Source: Cristatella mucedo
Lineage: Eukaryota; Bryozoa; Phylactolaemata; Cristatellidae
Reading direction: 5' to 3'
Assembly: GCA_009760855.2 (NCBI GenBank)
Contig: WPIO01000009.1
Span: 6,654,501 to 6,718,500, forward strand
Length of the DNA: 64,000 bases
Shown: one piece after another, positions 47,240-51,176 of the stretch
Layout: every line of letters starts with the position of its first letter
Numbering within the stretch: position 1 is the first letter of the stretch
Made by a program: the position numbers and the translations under genes
The notes under the pieces: generated by a model
Seen by the model: the letters and a program-made list of their open reading frames with translations, nothing else
Database searches by the model: none
What the model was told of the DNA's origin: nothing

Positions 47240-48101
47240 GAGTCATGCGACTGCATTGTTATTATTATTATTATTATTATTACGTATGCTATCTACCTCC
47301 ATCCTGGTGTCTCCGACCAAACTATTGAGGTTCATGACAATGAGCAAGCTTTCGAGGATCACGACTTTGTAGCTGCTGCTTTCAGATATTTAAATTCTAA
47401 TTAAAATTCTGCTTACGGCCAAATGGAAACTGGTTTAAGAGGATTAGCTCATCATCCAGCTCATGGCCCGCCTATCTATAACTTGTTGTTTAAAGCAGAG
47501 ACGATCATCCGAGTCTTTACTTTAAAGTTGACATGCAAAACCATCCAAATGTAAGATTGTTATTTGGGATACCAATCTCAGGCTTGGCTACTATGGTTCT
47601 GCTGGAAATCAGAATTCACAGAGTCCTCTAATTTAAGAAATGGATGCCCCTAATAATGGCTAGGCGATCATGTTCGATCTAGACTTCTGAAGCAACTCAG
47701 CTCAGCAACGAAATGGCAAAAAGCACGTACCGTCGATGCATATTGGGTTTGAGCCTGCTGCAATAGACAGTAGATGTCTCGGGTATTGCTGCACACGCAA
47801 TACACGTTACATAACACATGACACACAATTGTTCTTCGGCTAATCAGACTGGCGAGGCCGAGTCGGAGGCCGTAGGGCCAGCTCAACTACAGTGTCGTTA
47901 TTAGTAGCACCACTACATTGAACAGCTCGTCCACTATATGAGGACTCTTGGACAACCCGGCCCTGACTCTCTAGGACTACTCGGCCCTTTCTTTCTTGTA
48001 CAGATGGGCAAGACTTATCAGCGTTTCGTGAGCTGCATGGTGAGGATTTTCACGAGACTTTGCCGGCGAGCACCGGTGGAGTCTCGTGCACCTTTAACTG
48101 A
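3806..48101 (+). CDS. coiled-coil protein of the outer-dynein-arm docking family (CCDC151/63/114/183-like), 13 exons, 554 aa
   Basis: Proposed coding exons: 3806-3947, 7453-7676, 10368-10541, 24776-24880, 25472-25594, 26876-26995, 29885-29939, 30299-30402, 30947-31107, 33731-33899, 35214-35324, 40316-40394, 48004-48101. Every intron is GT-AG and every join keeps phase; the sum is 554 codons plus stop. The product is almost wholly alpha-helical coiled coil: LLVELKTRTLLFEHSRKTHV (residues about 32-51), VCDVTNKLNLLKYQRHN (about 131-147), RKRQLENSIEKMKLKL (181-196) and LDFLEHAVTEH (about 224-234). Order and spacing resemble the CCDC151 (ODAD3) group, whose members are 530-670 residues and help anchor outer dynein arms to ciliary doublets. 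CCDC63, CCDC114 and CCDC183 are close alternatives. Introns of up to 14 kb are packed with repeats and contain other genes. Exons 2-11 are the firmest. The start, exon 12 and the last exon (ends STGGVSCTFN, TGA) are inferred from phase and splice signals. Confidence 0.72.
4500..4605 (-). mobile_element. possible tRNA-derived SINE fragment
   Basis: On the minus strand the sequence holds GGTTCAAATCC, a good pol III box B, in a tRNA-like setting. No convincing box A or tail is seen, and it does not match the two SINE families found elsewhere in the window. Weak call. Confidence 0.3.
4920..5804 (+). mobile_element. CR1/L2-like LINE reverse transcriptase fragment
   Basis: Broken frames read as a LINE reverse transcriptase: an LEKVVANQLV-like segment near 4950, a remnant of the DTVDHDILLE box near 5145, YADRTQLYLPF (about 5395-5425, where the family has YADDTQLYL) and ARNLGVVFD (about 5630-5650). 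The second catalytic aspartate is replaced by Arg and several stops occur, so the copy is dead. It ends exactly where the tail of an oppositely oriented LINE begins. Confidence 0.8.
5805..7065 (-). mobile_element. CR1/L2-like LINE, 3' part, minus strand
   Basis: The copy starts on the plus strand with the complement of the TTA-type tail and the shared 3' end (5805-5880). It continues through reverse transcriptase C-terminal sequence such as RLVCRERRSCRITPLLADLH (about 6330-6390). Upstream it reaches the region equivalent to 45781 in the longest copy and stops near 7045-7065, so it is 5'-truncated as LINEs usually are. Frameshifts are frequent. Position suggests it inserted into the plus-strand LINE on its left. 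Confidence 0.85.
8385..8850 (+). mobile_element. LINE fragment with internal deletion and 3' end
   Basis: The left part matches the VVADQLNSYIE and ANHST segments of the LINE (about 8400-8520). From about 8600 it jumps to the 3' UTR and the common terminal sequence with a TTATTATTAT tail (8770-8850). The central reverse transcriptase region is missing. Confidence 0.75.
8851..9360. other. intron 2 of the coiled-coil gene, mostly unassigned
   Basis: AT-rich intronic sequence. Apart from the small candidate exon at 9042-9117 listed separately, I see no recognisable repeat or coding signal. Confidence 0.4.
9042..9117 (+). CDS. candidate first coding exon, unknown gene
   Basis: An ATG opens a 25-codon frame (MSGQMFSLTHRDLEIRESPE, then GRWIT) that ends at a plausible donor, CACAG|GTAATG, in phase 1. 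It lies in intron 2 of the coiled-coil gene and does not fit that gene's phase pattern. No partner exon was found and the family is not recognised. It could be chance. Confidence 0.2.
9417..9503 (+). repeat. (GA)n microsatellite
   Basis: About 43 uninterrupted GA units lie within intron 2 of the coiled-coil gene. The Arg-Glu frame across it is an artefact. Confidence 0.97.
9504..10367. other. intron 2, unassigned
   Basis: No frame, repeat family or RNA gene could be recognised. The stretch ends in the acceptor of exon 3 (TTTATAG|). Confidence 0.4.
10542..11334. other. start of 14-kb intron 3, GC-rich, unassigned
   Basis: GC-rich sequence with short CAG/GCA-rich runs (10660-10685 and 10800-10820). 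Open frames occur on both strands, but none has a recognisable protein or flanking splice logic. Confidence 0.35.
11335..11435 (+). mobile_element. LINE 3' terminal fragment
   Basis: Only the last part of the LINE is present: TTTGCAGCATATGTAAAGTA, then TTCTCCGAGGGCGCCATACA and a TATTATTATTACTATT tail. The form CGCCATACAAAT is also the ending used by the SINE family. Confidence 0.8.
11436..12653. other. GC-rich intronic/intergenic stretch
   Basis: CpG- and GC-rich between about 11700 and 12340. Overlapping frames exist on both strands, but none resembles a known family. It lies just beyond the stop codon of the minus-strand death-domain gene, so part may be that gene's 3' UTR. Confidence 0.35.
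12654..16156 (-). CDS. death-domain protein, two exons, nested antisense in intron 3
   Basis: Coding exons on the minus strand are 15684-16156 (starts ATG, MSPIDEDAFWRTL) and 12654-13773. The donor TG|GTAAGT and acceptor CGTTTTAG|C are strong and the join is in phase, giving about 530 residues. The C-terminal part (residues about 427-513) reads as a death domain: LLYIAREIQDEWTHVFRDL, then CLERWRRAAGSFEVHRL, then RKDLVNYME. The conserved Trp, Leu and Gly positions are kept. Before it come a poly-Ala run, an acidic DLEEEEDDDD stretch and a Pro-rich linker. The N-terminal exon is helical (YGRLKKALRKLESKAYIDAV) and not assigned. Death domains mediate homotypic contacts in apoptotic and innate immune signalling, so an adaptor role is inferred. 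A start at an upstream exon cannot be excluded. Which death-domain family it belongs to is unknown. Confidence 0.7.
13938..14001 (+). repeat. (TG)n microsatellite
   Basis: A nearly pure TG run with a few CG and CT interruptions, lying in the single intron of the death-domain gene. Confidence 0.95.
14002..14689. other. intron of the death-domain gene, unassigned
   Basis: No coding signal or repeat family recognised on either strand. Confidence 0.35.
14690..14960 (+). repeat. dispersed repeat family R3, copy 1
   Basis: This segment shares ordered blocks with 32600-32830, 32860-33170 and 41600-41830. The blocks are ACTCAGCTACGCTTCT, then CTGTTGGCTACC, then TATAGAAAACTC, then TTAGTCTTTGTGG, then GTTACAGA. 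No coding capacity, terminal repeats or pol III boxes were recognised. Confidence 0.6.
14961..15683. other. rest of the death-domain gene intron
   Basis: Mixed-composition sequence containing several short repeats of GGATGCTTTC/GACGCTTTCC (15130-15205). Nothing else is recognised. It ends at the donor of the N-terminal exon of the death-domain gene. Confidence 0.35.
16797..16918 (+). mobile_element. tRNA-derived SINE family S1 (LINE-type 3' end)
   Basis: A tRNA-like head with box A (TGGCCCAGTGGTTAAGG) and a box-B-like ACTCGAGCC is followed by TATGTAAAGTGCCTGAATAG and a TTCTCGTAGGGCG ending. The 3' part matches the terminal sequence of the LINE in this window, so the element was probably mobilised by that LINE. 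Confidence 0.8.
16919..18966. other. intron 3, unassigned
   Basis: GC-rich between about 17800 and 18250. A minus-strand frame at 18441-18713 (LRDESELLAYSQLLKDLLDR) ends beside a weak GTTAGG donor and could be an upstream exon of the death-domain gene, but its phase does not fit a simple join. No other signal was recognised. Confidence 0.3.
18967..19240. repeat. ~270-bp near-perfect palindrome built on microsatellites
   Basis: Two arms of about 130 bases mirror each other around 19099-19100. (AC)n on the left pairs with (GT)n on the right. Unique blocks such as GAGCTCCAGAACACAAT (19005-19021) pair with ATTGTGTTCTGGAGCTC (19178-19194). The centre is a (TA)n run at about 19080-19120. Only two or three arm mismatches are seen in the unique part. 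Confidence 0.93.
19265..19390 (+). mobile_element. tRNA-derived SINE family S2, diverged copy
   Basis: The copy begins ACTGGGTCTTACCCCGGTACA, reads TTCATGACCCAGGTAG, and continues with GGCAATTCATTTTTGTCGCT, matching the layout of the S2 copies at 55180 and 62085. Box A is eroded. Confidence 0.5.
19626..19763 (+). CDS. candidate first exon of a membrane protein
   Basis: An ATG opens 46 codons that end at a canonical donor, ACAG|GTGAGT, in phase 0. The peptide contains one strongly hydrophobic segment (TIIAGMFSTNICGLVPLFGS) preceded by Lys. A hydrophobic helix ending in a GL(V/L)P motif resembles the first transmembrane segment of ZIP (SLC39) metal transporters, but one helix is not enough to assign a family. 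No downstream exon was found between here and 24775. It sits on the plus strand in intron 3 of the coiled-coil gene and could be a relic. Confidence 0.35.
19764..21994. other. intron 3, unassigned
   Basis: No repeat family or convincing exon recognised. Small open frames on both strands lack splice context. Confidence 0.3.
21995..22100 (+). mobile_element. LINE 3' terminal fragment
   Basis: A well-preserved copy of the LINE end: CTTGCAGCAAATGTAAAGCG, TTGAGTTCTCTGAGGGCGC, TTTATCAAGTTCATTATTAT and a short TTA/GTA tail. Useful as a near-consensus reference for the family. Confidence 0.88.
22101..23794. other. GC-rich block in intron 3, unassigned
   Basis: GC content is high from about 22500 to 23720 and long overlapping frames occur on both strands, the usual effect of few stop codons in GC-rich DNA. 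No protein family, terminal repeat or target duplication was recognised. Confidence 0.3.
23795..24155 (+). CDS. two short candidate ORFs (23795-23884 and 23943-24155), unknown
   Basis: The first is 29 codons (MSRNIKRDNCADDGATLDIM, ends TTLQ, TAA). The second is 70 codons starting MQTNVADYSKPKEK and containing KKLNKDGSCEINF, ending NSLPRD, TGA. KKLNKDGSC resembles the KDGxCN motif in the cytoplasmic N terminus of inward-rectifier potassium channels, but no pore follows, so this is only a resemblance. A donor-like GTGAAA lies near 24123. They may be exons of an unrecognised gene in intron 3, or chance. Confidence 0.22.
24235..24480 (-). mobile_element. LINE internal fragment, minus strand
   Basis: The sequence aligns by eye with 45240-45450 of the longest LINE copy, including ATATGCTGAAAGAGCCGATT and GCTGCCATCCATGTGCGGATG-like blocks. 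It has no 3' end, so it is an internal relic. Confidence 0.75.
24950..25145 (+). repeat. CT/TCTG-rich simple repeat
   Basis: Pyrimidine-rich low-complexity sequence of TCTCTCTG/TCTGTCTC units immediately after exon 4 of the coiled-coil gene. Serine/leucine-rich frames across it are artefacts. Confidence 0.9.
25180..25222 (+). repeat. (TA)n microsatellite
   Basis: About 20 TA units followed by TTTATTTATTTATT, in intron 4 of the coiled-coil gene. Confidence 0.95.
25595..26589. other. intron 5, unassigned
   Basis: A possible cassette exon ends at 25925 (CGAAGAATACGAC|GTAAGT), but adding it would break the phase of the flanking exons. Nothing else was recognised. Confidence 0.3.
26590..26740 (-). 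mobile_element. tRNA-derived SINE family S2, diverged copy
   Basis: On the minus strand a tRNA-like head (AGGTGCTCGTCCTTCACGAC, GGGTGGTGGGTTCAGGC) is followed by a GCAATAAATA-equivalent and a tail that matches the S2 copies at 29258 and 59420. Confidence 0.6.
27310..27447 (-). mobile_element. tRNA-derived SINE family S1 (LINE-type 3' end)
   Basis: Read on the minus strand: CGAGCTGGTTTGGTCTAGCG, GTTAAGGTGCTCGCCCC, GGGCTCGAGCC, then CATATGTGAAGCGCCTGAAT and GGGGCGCTATATAAATG. Head and LINE-like 3' end are complete. A solo LTR begins 16 bases beyond its head. Confidence 0.88.
27463..28190. mobile_element. solo LTR, 728 bp, flanked by CTGT target duplication
   Basis: The element starts TGTAACCGGG and ends CCTGGGTACA, giving the TG...CA termini of an LTR with imperfect inverted ends. 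The same four bases, CTGT, flank it on both sides (27459-27462 and 28191-28194). The interior is GC-rich with no coding potential. Four-base duplications and TG/CA ends fit Gypsy-like or related LTR retrotransposons. No internal retroelement genes are present, so it is a solo LTR left by recombination. It lies in intron 6 of the coiled-coil gene. Confidence 0.75.
28195..29257. other. intron 6, unassigned
   Basis: No repeat family or convincing exon recognised. Confidence 0.3.
29258..29400 (-). mobile_element. tRNA-derived SINE family S2
   Basis: Minus-strand head with CCGGGTCGTGGGTTCAGGCC (box B region) and the tail TACGGCTCTTCTGCTCTCGC, parallel to the copy at 26590. Confidence 0.6.
29530..29680 (-). 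mobile_element. SINE family S1 with internal inverted duplication
   Basis: A typical minus-strand S1 copy with LINE-like end and tRNA-like head. Where other copies read GGTTAAGGTGCTCG, this one carries a second, inverted copy of 17 tail bases: ATCTCTATTCAGGCGCT (29558-29574) and AGCGCCTGAATAGAGAT (29630-29646) are perfect complements. Confidence 0.85.
31108..32599. other. intron 9, unassigned
   Basis: Contains a short CT-run (31860-31890) and a local ATGACATGGA duplication (32168-32192). No gene or known repeat recognised. Confidence 0.35.
32600..32830 (+). repeat. dispersed repeat family R3, copy 2
   Basis: Blocks CCAGCTATGCTTCTC, GAGATAAAGTCTGTTAGCGA, CGCTATAGAAAACTG and TTTGTGGAGTTGCAGATAGA match the other R3 copies. 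It lies directly beside copy 3 in the same orientation. Confidence 0.65.
32860..33170 (+). repeat. dispersed repeat family R3, copy 3
   Basis: Blocks ACTCAGCTATGCTTCTC, GAGATGAAGTCTGTCGGTA and GAGTTACAGATAGAAATGCA match copy 2, about 260 bp upstream, so the two look like a local tandem duplication or adjacent insertions. Confidence 0.65.
33900..35213. other. intron 10, unassigned
   Basis: AT-rich in its right half. No gene or repeat family recognised. Confidence 0.35.
35740..36770 (+). mobile_element. CR1/L2-like LINE, 3' part
   Basis: The plus strand reads through reverse transcriptase C-terminal sequence with frameshifts, for example near ISPVEPARNLGVLFQSD (about 35910-35955) and RSCDITPLLADLHLLPVKQR (about 36180-36240). 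It ends in the LINE 3' UTR and a TATTATTATTATTA tail (36690-36770). Truncated and inactive. Confidence 0.88.
36771..37363. other. intron 11, unassigned
   Basis: A plus-strand frame at 36808-37170 has no recognisable family or splice context. Otherwise nothing is seen. Confidence 0.3.
37364..37530 (+). mobile_element. Tc1/mariner (Tigger/pogo-like) transposon terminus
   Basis: After a TA dinucleotide the sequence begins CAGTGGTACCTTGGCCTACG and continues with repeated TACGAG/GAGTTGGGAGC-like modules (AGATACGAGCTGT, GGTTACGAGCC). This is the style of Tigger/pogo-type terminal inverted repeats. No matching inverted end or transposase was found in the window, so it is one end of a decayed element. 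Confidence 0.6.
37962..38041. repeat. (TA)n self-complementary microsatellite
   Basis: TA runs with GTATATATATAC and ATAAATAAAT interruptions, nearly palindromic overall. It abuts the left end of the 1-kb palindrome. Confidence 0.9.
38061..39067. repeat. ~1-kb imperfect palindrome (foldback element or hairpin locus)
   Basis: The left half is the diverged reverse complement of the right half along about 500 bases. Pairs include TCAAGAAAATACC (38098-38110) with GGTAGTTTCTTGA (39019-39031), the block ending GAATCTTGGTAGATCGC (about 38326-38342) with GCGATCTACCAAGATTC, and ATAACTCGGCTAAT (about 38430) with ATTAGCCGAGTTAT. The centre is a perfect 8-base stem, GTCCATGA (38556-38563) and TCATGGAC (38580-38587), with a 16-base loop. 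No terminal inverted repeat or flanking duplication was identified. It lies in intron 11 of the coiled-coil gene. Confidence 0.9.
39325..39460 (+). mobile_element. tRNA-derived SINE family S2
   Basis: Contains CACGACCTCGGCCCGAGCTC, box B GGTTCGAATCTTACGGTGGG and the tail AAGTGGTGGTGAAAACC...GCTGTTAAATCAG. Best matched by the copies at 42005 and 61050. Confidence 0.75.
40050..40205 (+). mobile_element. tRNA-derived SINE (S2-related)
   Basis: Box A (TCTTGGTCCAGCGGTAGGG) and box B (GGGTTCGAGTCATC) are both present in tRNA-like spacing (about 40053-40112). The tail differs from the S2 consensus (GACGATCCGGGTGAGATTCG), so it may be a subfamily. Confidence 0.6.
40440..41275 (+). mobile_element. 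CR1/L2-like LINE, 3' part
   Basis: Reverse transcriptase C-terminal residues survive, for example AGLPAGAIRPLQLAQNSAAR (about 40690-40750), followed by the family's 3' UTR and terminal CAGTATGTTTAAAGTGCCTA block (41185 on). Multiple frameshifts. It begins about 45 bases after exon 12 of the coiled-coil gene. Confidence 0.85.
41335..41595 (-). mobile_element. SINE family S2 interrupted by (TA)n
   Basis: The tail half (CACTTTACATAGCAGCAGAAG...) and the tRNA-like half (GATTGCCTGCTACAGGACTA, GAGAGCACCTTACCCA) lie on either side of an expanded (TA)n run. The microsatellite appears to have grown inside the element. Confidence 0.55.
41419..41472 (+). repeat. (TA)n microsatellite
   Basis: About 25 TA units, followed by a short GA run. 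Confidence 0.95.
41600..41830 (+). repeat. dispersed repeat family R3, copy 4
   Basis: Blocks CTCAGCTAAGCTTCTCAGG, CTGTCGGCTATAGTACG and CGTTGTGGAGTTGCAGA match the other R3 copies; the remainder is diverged. Confidence 0.5.
42005..42175 (+). mobile_element. tRNA-derived SINE family S2, near-complete
   Basis: Head GTGATGGCACACTAGGTAAGG, box B GGGTTCGATTCCTGTGGTGG, then TTTATTGCCACTGCAAGCGG, GGTGATAGCCGTAAAAGCTC and GAGGCTGTTTAATCAGC. This is one of the two best copies of S2. Confidence 0.82.
42562..42596 (+). promoter_or_regulatory. two YY1-like AAGATGGCG sites
   Basis: AAGATGGCG occurs at 42562-42570 and again at 42588-42596, 26 bases apart, with GCGTCAC between. In animals AANATGGCG is the YY1 core and is often found just at or downstream of transcription starts. 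The pair lies about 150 bases before the ATG of the small basic ORF, so it may mark its promoter. Confidence 0.45.
42745..43056 (+). CDS. small basic ORF, 103 aa, AT-hook-like C terminus
   Basis: An ATG-started frame of 103 codons ends in TAG. The product is Lys/Arg/Ser-rich (MHANGKKRLRSEIAL, KFRAKRRSSQRS), has an acidic FDDDGTK patch in the middle and ends HAGRGGRPKAKARKM. GRGGRPKAK resembles an AT-hook, so a nuclear DNA-binding role is conceivable. It sits in intron 12 of the coiled-coil gene, same strand, outside any recognised repeat, with YY1-like sites upstream. It does not fit the phase of the host gene. No family recognised. The frame stays open upstream to about 42652, so a 5' exon is possible. 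Confidence 0.45.
   Translation: MHANGKKRLRSEIALAISQLCKSNKFRAKRRSSQRSALNGTPRCFHSKETRSETFSSLDVFDDDGTKNVISVPSRRTIKLQSQQIADKHAGRGGRPKAKARKM
43057..43734. other. intron 12, unassigned
   Basis: No gene or named repeat recognised. Confidence 0.3.
43735..44170 (+). mobile_element. LINE fragment of a second family
   Basis: Frameshifted reverse transcriptase C-terminal sequence: a DYCN-like start (GATTATTGCAATTTTCTTTA), a later ADWAFRS-like segment and a final LWxxLP-like segment. It is clearly related to but distinct from the main LINE, lacks the shared 3' end, and lies beside the longest copy of that family. Confidence 0.55.
44385..46095 (-). mobile_element. longest CR1/L2-like LINE copy in the window
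   Basis: From its 3' tail (TTATTATTATTA complement at 44385) the element extends on the minus strand to about 46095. A 313-residue frame (44611-45552) holds most of the thumb and C-terminal domain, with ARNLGVMFQSDLSLDDHIS, SRLDFCNSLLAGLPACAIRR and APKAWNSLPTCVRISPDL. Further upstream, after frameshifts, come LLVLLDLSAAFDTIDHKVLL (about 45690-45750), SKFQSGFRANHSTESAL and NYRPVFLLSFLSKTLERVV. The catalytic YADDTQLY motif reads YADTQLY: one Asp codon is deleted. With the frameshifts and 5' truncation the copy cannot be active. The jockey/CR1/L2 superfamily fits; the precise clade is not fixed. Confidence 0.93.
46096..46854. other. intron 12, unassigned
   Basis: No gene or repeat recognised. 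Confidence 0.35.
46855..46995 (-). mobile_element. tRNA-derived SINE family S1, best copy
   Basis: The minus strand reads CGAGCTGGTTTGGTCCAGTG, GTTAAGGTGCTCGCCCCG, GGTCTGACCGAGGTCGTGGG, CTCGAGGCCCATGGCATATG, TGAAGCGCCTGAATAGAGAT and TGAGTTCTCTTAGGGCGCC, then ATACAAATGAATTG. Box A, box B region and the LINE-type 3' end are all intact. Confidence 0.9.
47125..47282 (+). mobile_element. LINE 3' terminal fragment interrupted by (GA)n
   Basis: TTTGCAGCACATGTTAGTGC opens the LINE end. After TTTCTCCGAG the GAG has expanded into a long (GA)n run (47172-47242). A TTATTATTATTA tail follows at 47258-47282. Confidence 0.75.
47172..47242 (+). repeat. (GA)n microsatellite
   Basis: About 33 GA units with two ATAG interruptions near the right end, grown within a LINE 3' end. 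Confidence 0.96.
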
Positions 48102-48204
48102 TGGGCTCCAAACCTGTTGTCAACAGGCTGCCGTCCACAAAGAAAGGCGAAAGTAGGGGCAACCGACTTGTCCGATGAATCTAATTAGTGGTGCTCAGTC
48201 TGAG

Positions 48205-48755
48205 GAGTTTAGCAACGCATCGACTTCAAAGTTTTGTCACTCACTTTTAGGTCCCTCCACTCTTTGGCTCCAGCCTACCAATAAGATCTACTCCCCCACC
48301 AGGCTAAGCATCATACCGCCGGCTTTTCGGAATCTTAAATGTTTCCCCATACCTCGAACAAATCTCAAACTCTGGAGACCGTCCCTTTAGTTCGTTTGCT
48401 CCCAAAGCCTGGAACTCACTCCCGACTTGCGTCACGACATCTCCAGACTTCACCGCATTTAAAAAGAAACCAGAAAGCACCAACTTACCCCAGCATTTAG
48501 TGGGTCCCTGTGATTCGACCTCTATGTGCTTATGCAGGATGACACTGTGTATGCTGCCACTAACCATACTTGCATGCTGACCCTGTGCATGTCACATCTA
48601 ACCATGTTGTTCTATTTATTGAGCATACTACCACTAACCATTCGATCGTGCTTTCTTTGCAGCCAATATAAAGTTACTAGAAAGAGTTTGAGTTCTCAGA
48701 GGGTGCAATCTCAAATGCATGATTTTTACTATTATTATTGTTATTATGAGTGGTC
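48205..48755 (+). mobile_element. CR1/L2-like LINE, 3' part
   Basis: The fragment starts inside the reverse transcriptase C terminus (AACGCATCGACTTCAAAGTT) and runs through CTCCCAAAGCCTGGAACTC, the 3' UTR and the terminal block (48655-48715) to an ATTATTATTG tail. It begins about 100 bases after the proposed stop of the coiled-coil gene. Confidence 0.87.
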
Positions 48756-49836
48756 TGTCACTTGGACGATCGTGTGGAAATGTCAGGGGCATCCAGCACT
48801 CTGGAAGAATTACCTTTTTCACGTCTCGGGTTATCAGGCCAACAGCTGCATGCGTTCGTGCTGCATGTTAATGCCCTGGCTGGCTTATGATGATGCCGTA
48901 CGAGCCTCTAATTAAAGACACCAGCCGCTAATGCTTATTCAGAATCACAACCAGCCACTTGACTTGAAAATGCAACTGGGCTATAAGCATTGCCAGAGTT
49001 TCGCGGTCTGCCGGGCAGCCGGGGGGGGGGGCTTCGAAGTTGAATTCCATGCAGAAGATCGTAATTCAATATGATTTGGATGCACTCATCTTGTTGGACA
49101 CCCGATGTACATTACCACACAAAGAGAGCAACATACTGTGGCCGAGAAGCCCACACAACTCGGCCCCCCCCCGAACCAGCTAATACGGCGTCCCATTTTG
49201 CTATGAGCACTATGGTCACAGCAGGTAATGGACACTATGCCCACAGGAAGCTAGATCACTTGCTTTGGCCACTGTACCCGTAGCAAATAATTTGCAGCCT
49301 TCTGTAGGCATACATGTCACCACGATGCCAGCTTTGACCCACACAAGAGGAACAACATTGAAACTAACTCGAATGGTCTGCAACATATGCCCTCGCACTC
49401 TTACCCGTCTTTTTTCTTGATGATGATGGAGGCGGGCAAGTCTTCCCAAAAAGTGCTTCATATTTTTTGTGGATCTTCTCATCATGCAGCTTCATTAAAT
49501 GATCTTGCCGCTTCTTTTTTAGCTACAACATTTACTCCAGCATCGCGCATCGAACAGAGCGTTTTACATTCATGCGTACAGAGCACACAGTTGGAAAACA
49601 GCAGAGAGCTTCGTAGCACGAACAATTTTGTATACGAACTTGCATTTTCACCTTGTATAGCTTTTTGATATGTCTGATTTCGTGCTTTCTCTTTTAAGCG
49701 AAATTCTTCAGCGACTTGTTAAAATTTGGCGACGGCTTCCTTTGTAAAATAGGGCTCCCAAAGATGAAAACGACATGGCACCGTCGGTGATTGCTGGTGC
49801 GGAGCCGAAACAACGAGCAAAAACAAGTAAACCGTG
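48756..49836. other. intergenic stretch between the coiled-coil gene and the solo LTR
   Basis: Contains homopolymer runs (G10 at 49021-49030, C8 near 49165). Small frames lack recognisable families. Confidence 0.35.
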
Positions 49837-49840
49837 ATAG

Positions 49841-51172
49841 TGTAACGCCGAAGGCTCGGCGGGGTAAGCTTGACCTGCCGCTTACCTAGCGGCGTAGCCA
49901 TCGCCTAATGCCGTTCGGTGCGCGCCTACGCGCAATAAGCTGGCCGCCACGAAACGAGCGTTTCTGGCGCTGACCTGCTTACCGTTACTAAAAGGGGTCG
50001 TGAGTCCGCGGCGTGAATTGGAAGCAAGACACACAAATTGGGGATTTTACTGAACTTTATTCGCAAGCGCACAAAGTCGCTGCGCGTCTAGTTCAGCTTT
50101 ATCTCCACACTCCTCGCACGTTCAACACTCTTGCGGAGGGAATACTCCTCTACACTAAGCGCGACCCGGACCCTAAACCCTAACCGGTGAACTAGGAATC
50201 CGTTCCCACCTGTGCCGAGGGAATACCCCAAACACGCCAACTTAAACACTCGAGCGGAGGGAGTACTTCTCCACACTGAAGTGCGAACCGGAGTCTAAAC
50301 CCTACCCGGTGAACTAGAACTCGGTTTCCACCAGTGCGACCGGAATACTCCACACACGCCAACTCAAGCACTCCTGCGGAGGAAATACTTCTCCACACTG
50401 AAGCGCGACCCGGAGCCTAAACCCTACCCGGTGAACTAGAGCTCCACACACGCCGACTACGCCTAGCTCGCGCCGGCAAATCCCTATGCCGAGAGCACGT
50501 GCTAGCGCGCACACACACGACACAAAAGAAACACAAAACACGAATGAACACACAAAATGCCAGCTCGGGCACGATACGACCGTGTTCGGTGGGGTTCCAC
50601 CGAATCCTCCTAGAGCTGTCTCGTCCCGTTCCGTCCATCGTCGGCGGACAGCCCGCCCTCCTCCCTCGCTTTTAGAGAAACGAGTGCCCGACGGCGTCGA
50701 GGCGCAGAGCCGGACCAAAGACAAAAGACACGAGGCAAAAGACCCAGAGCGAGCGTCGCTCGACTCTTAAATACTTGGCTGAGACAATGGGGCAAGAGCT
50801 TAGTGGTATTGGGCCCGGACACCTTGGCCCATTACGGAAAGGAATGACTACCGTTCCCAGGCCACTGGCAGGGCACCTCCGTCCAGCTTGAATGGCGAAT
50901 GGGTTCCAGACGCTTCTTTCTTGGGAAGAGGGAAGGCGGGGGTTGACAGGCCAGCCAACATCTATCAGCAGCTTCCGCGAGTATCGGACCAATTCTAAAG
51001 GCCGAATCGCCGCTGCTCGTCTCCGAGCTTCCTGGCCTGCTCCTAAGCGCTTCCTCTCTAACCGCACTGACGCTCCTCTCTGGCTCACTGCTCCAGGACA
51101 AAGGGGCTCTAGCCCGCCGCCGAACAGCTCTTGTTCGCGCTAAAATTCAGCCAAAGCCAGCAGGGCGCTACA
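49841..51172 (-). mobile_element. solo LTR, 1332 bp, flanked by ATAG target duplication
   Basis: The element begins TGTAACGCC and ends GGCGCTACA, near-perfect 9-base inverted termini with TG...CA ends. ATAG flanks both sides (49837-49840 and 51173-51176). A TATTTAAG box (complement of 50766-50773) and an AATAAAG signal (complement of 50055-50061) lie in promoter-to-polyA order on the minus strand, which gives the orientation. Between them lie tandem repeats of about 121 bp. No internal genes are present. It lies between the coiled-coil gene and ACTR6. Gypsy-like or related LTR retrotransposon; the clade cannot be named. Confidence 0.78.
50105..50450. repeat. ~121-bp tandem repeat, about 2.8 copies, inside the solo LTR
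   Basis: GCGGAGG recurs at 50133, 50254 and 50376, giving a period of 121-122. Each unit carries a TACTTCTCCACACTGAAGCG-like segment and a CTAAACCCTACCCGGTGAAC-like segment. Confidence 0.9.
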
Positions 51173-51176
51173 ATAG

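Noticed and set aside
50160-50190. Telomere-like CCCTAAACCCTAA within the 121-bp repeat
   Set aside because: Only about two units, not maintained in the next repeat copies; a by-product of the LTR tandem repeat rather than telomeric DNA.
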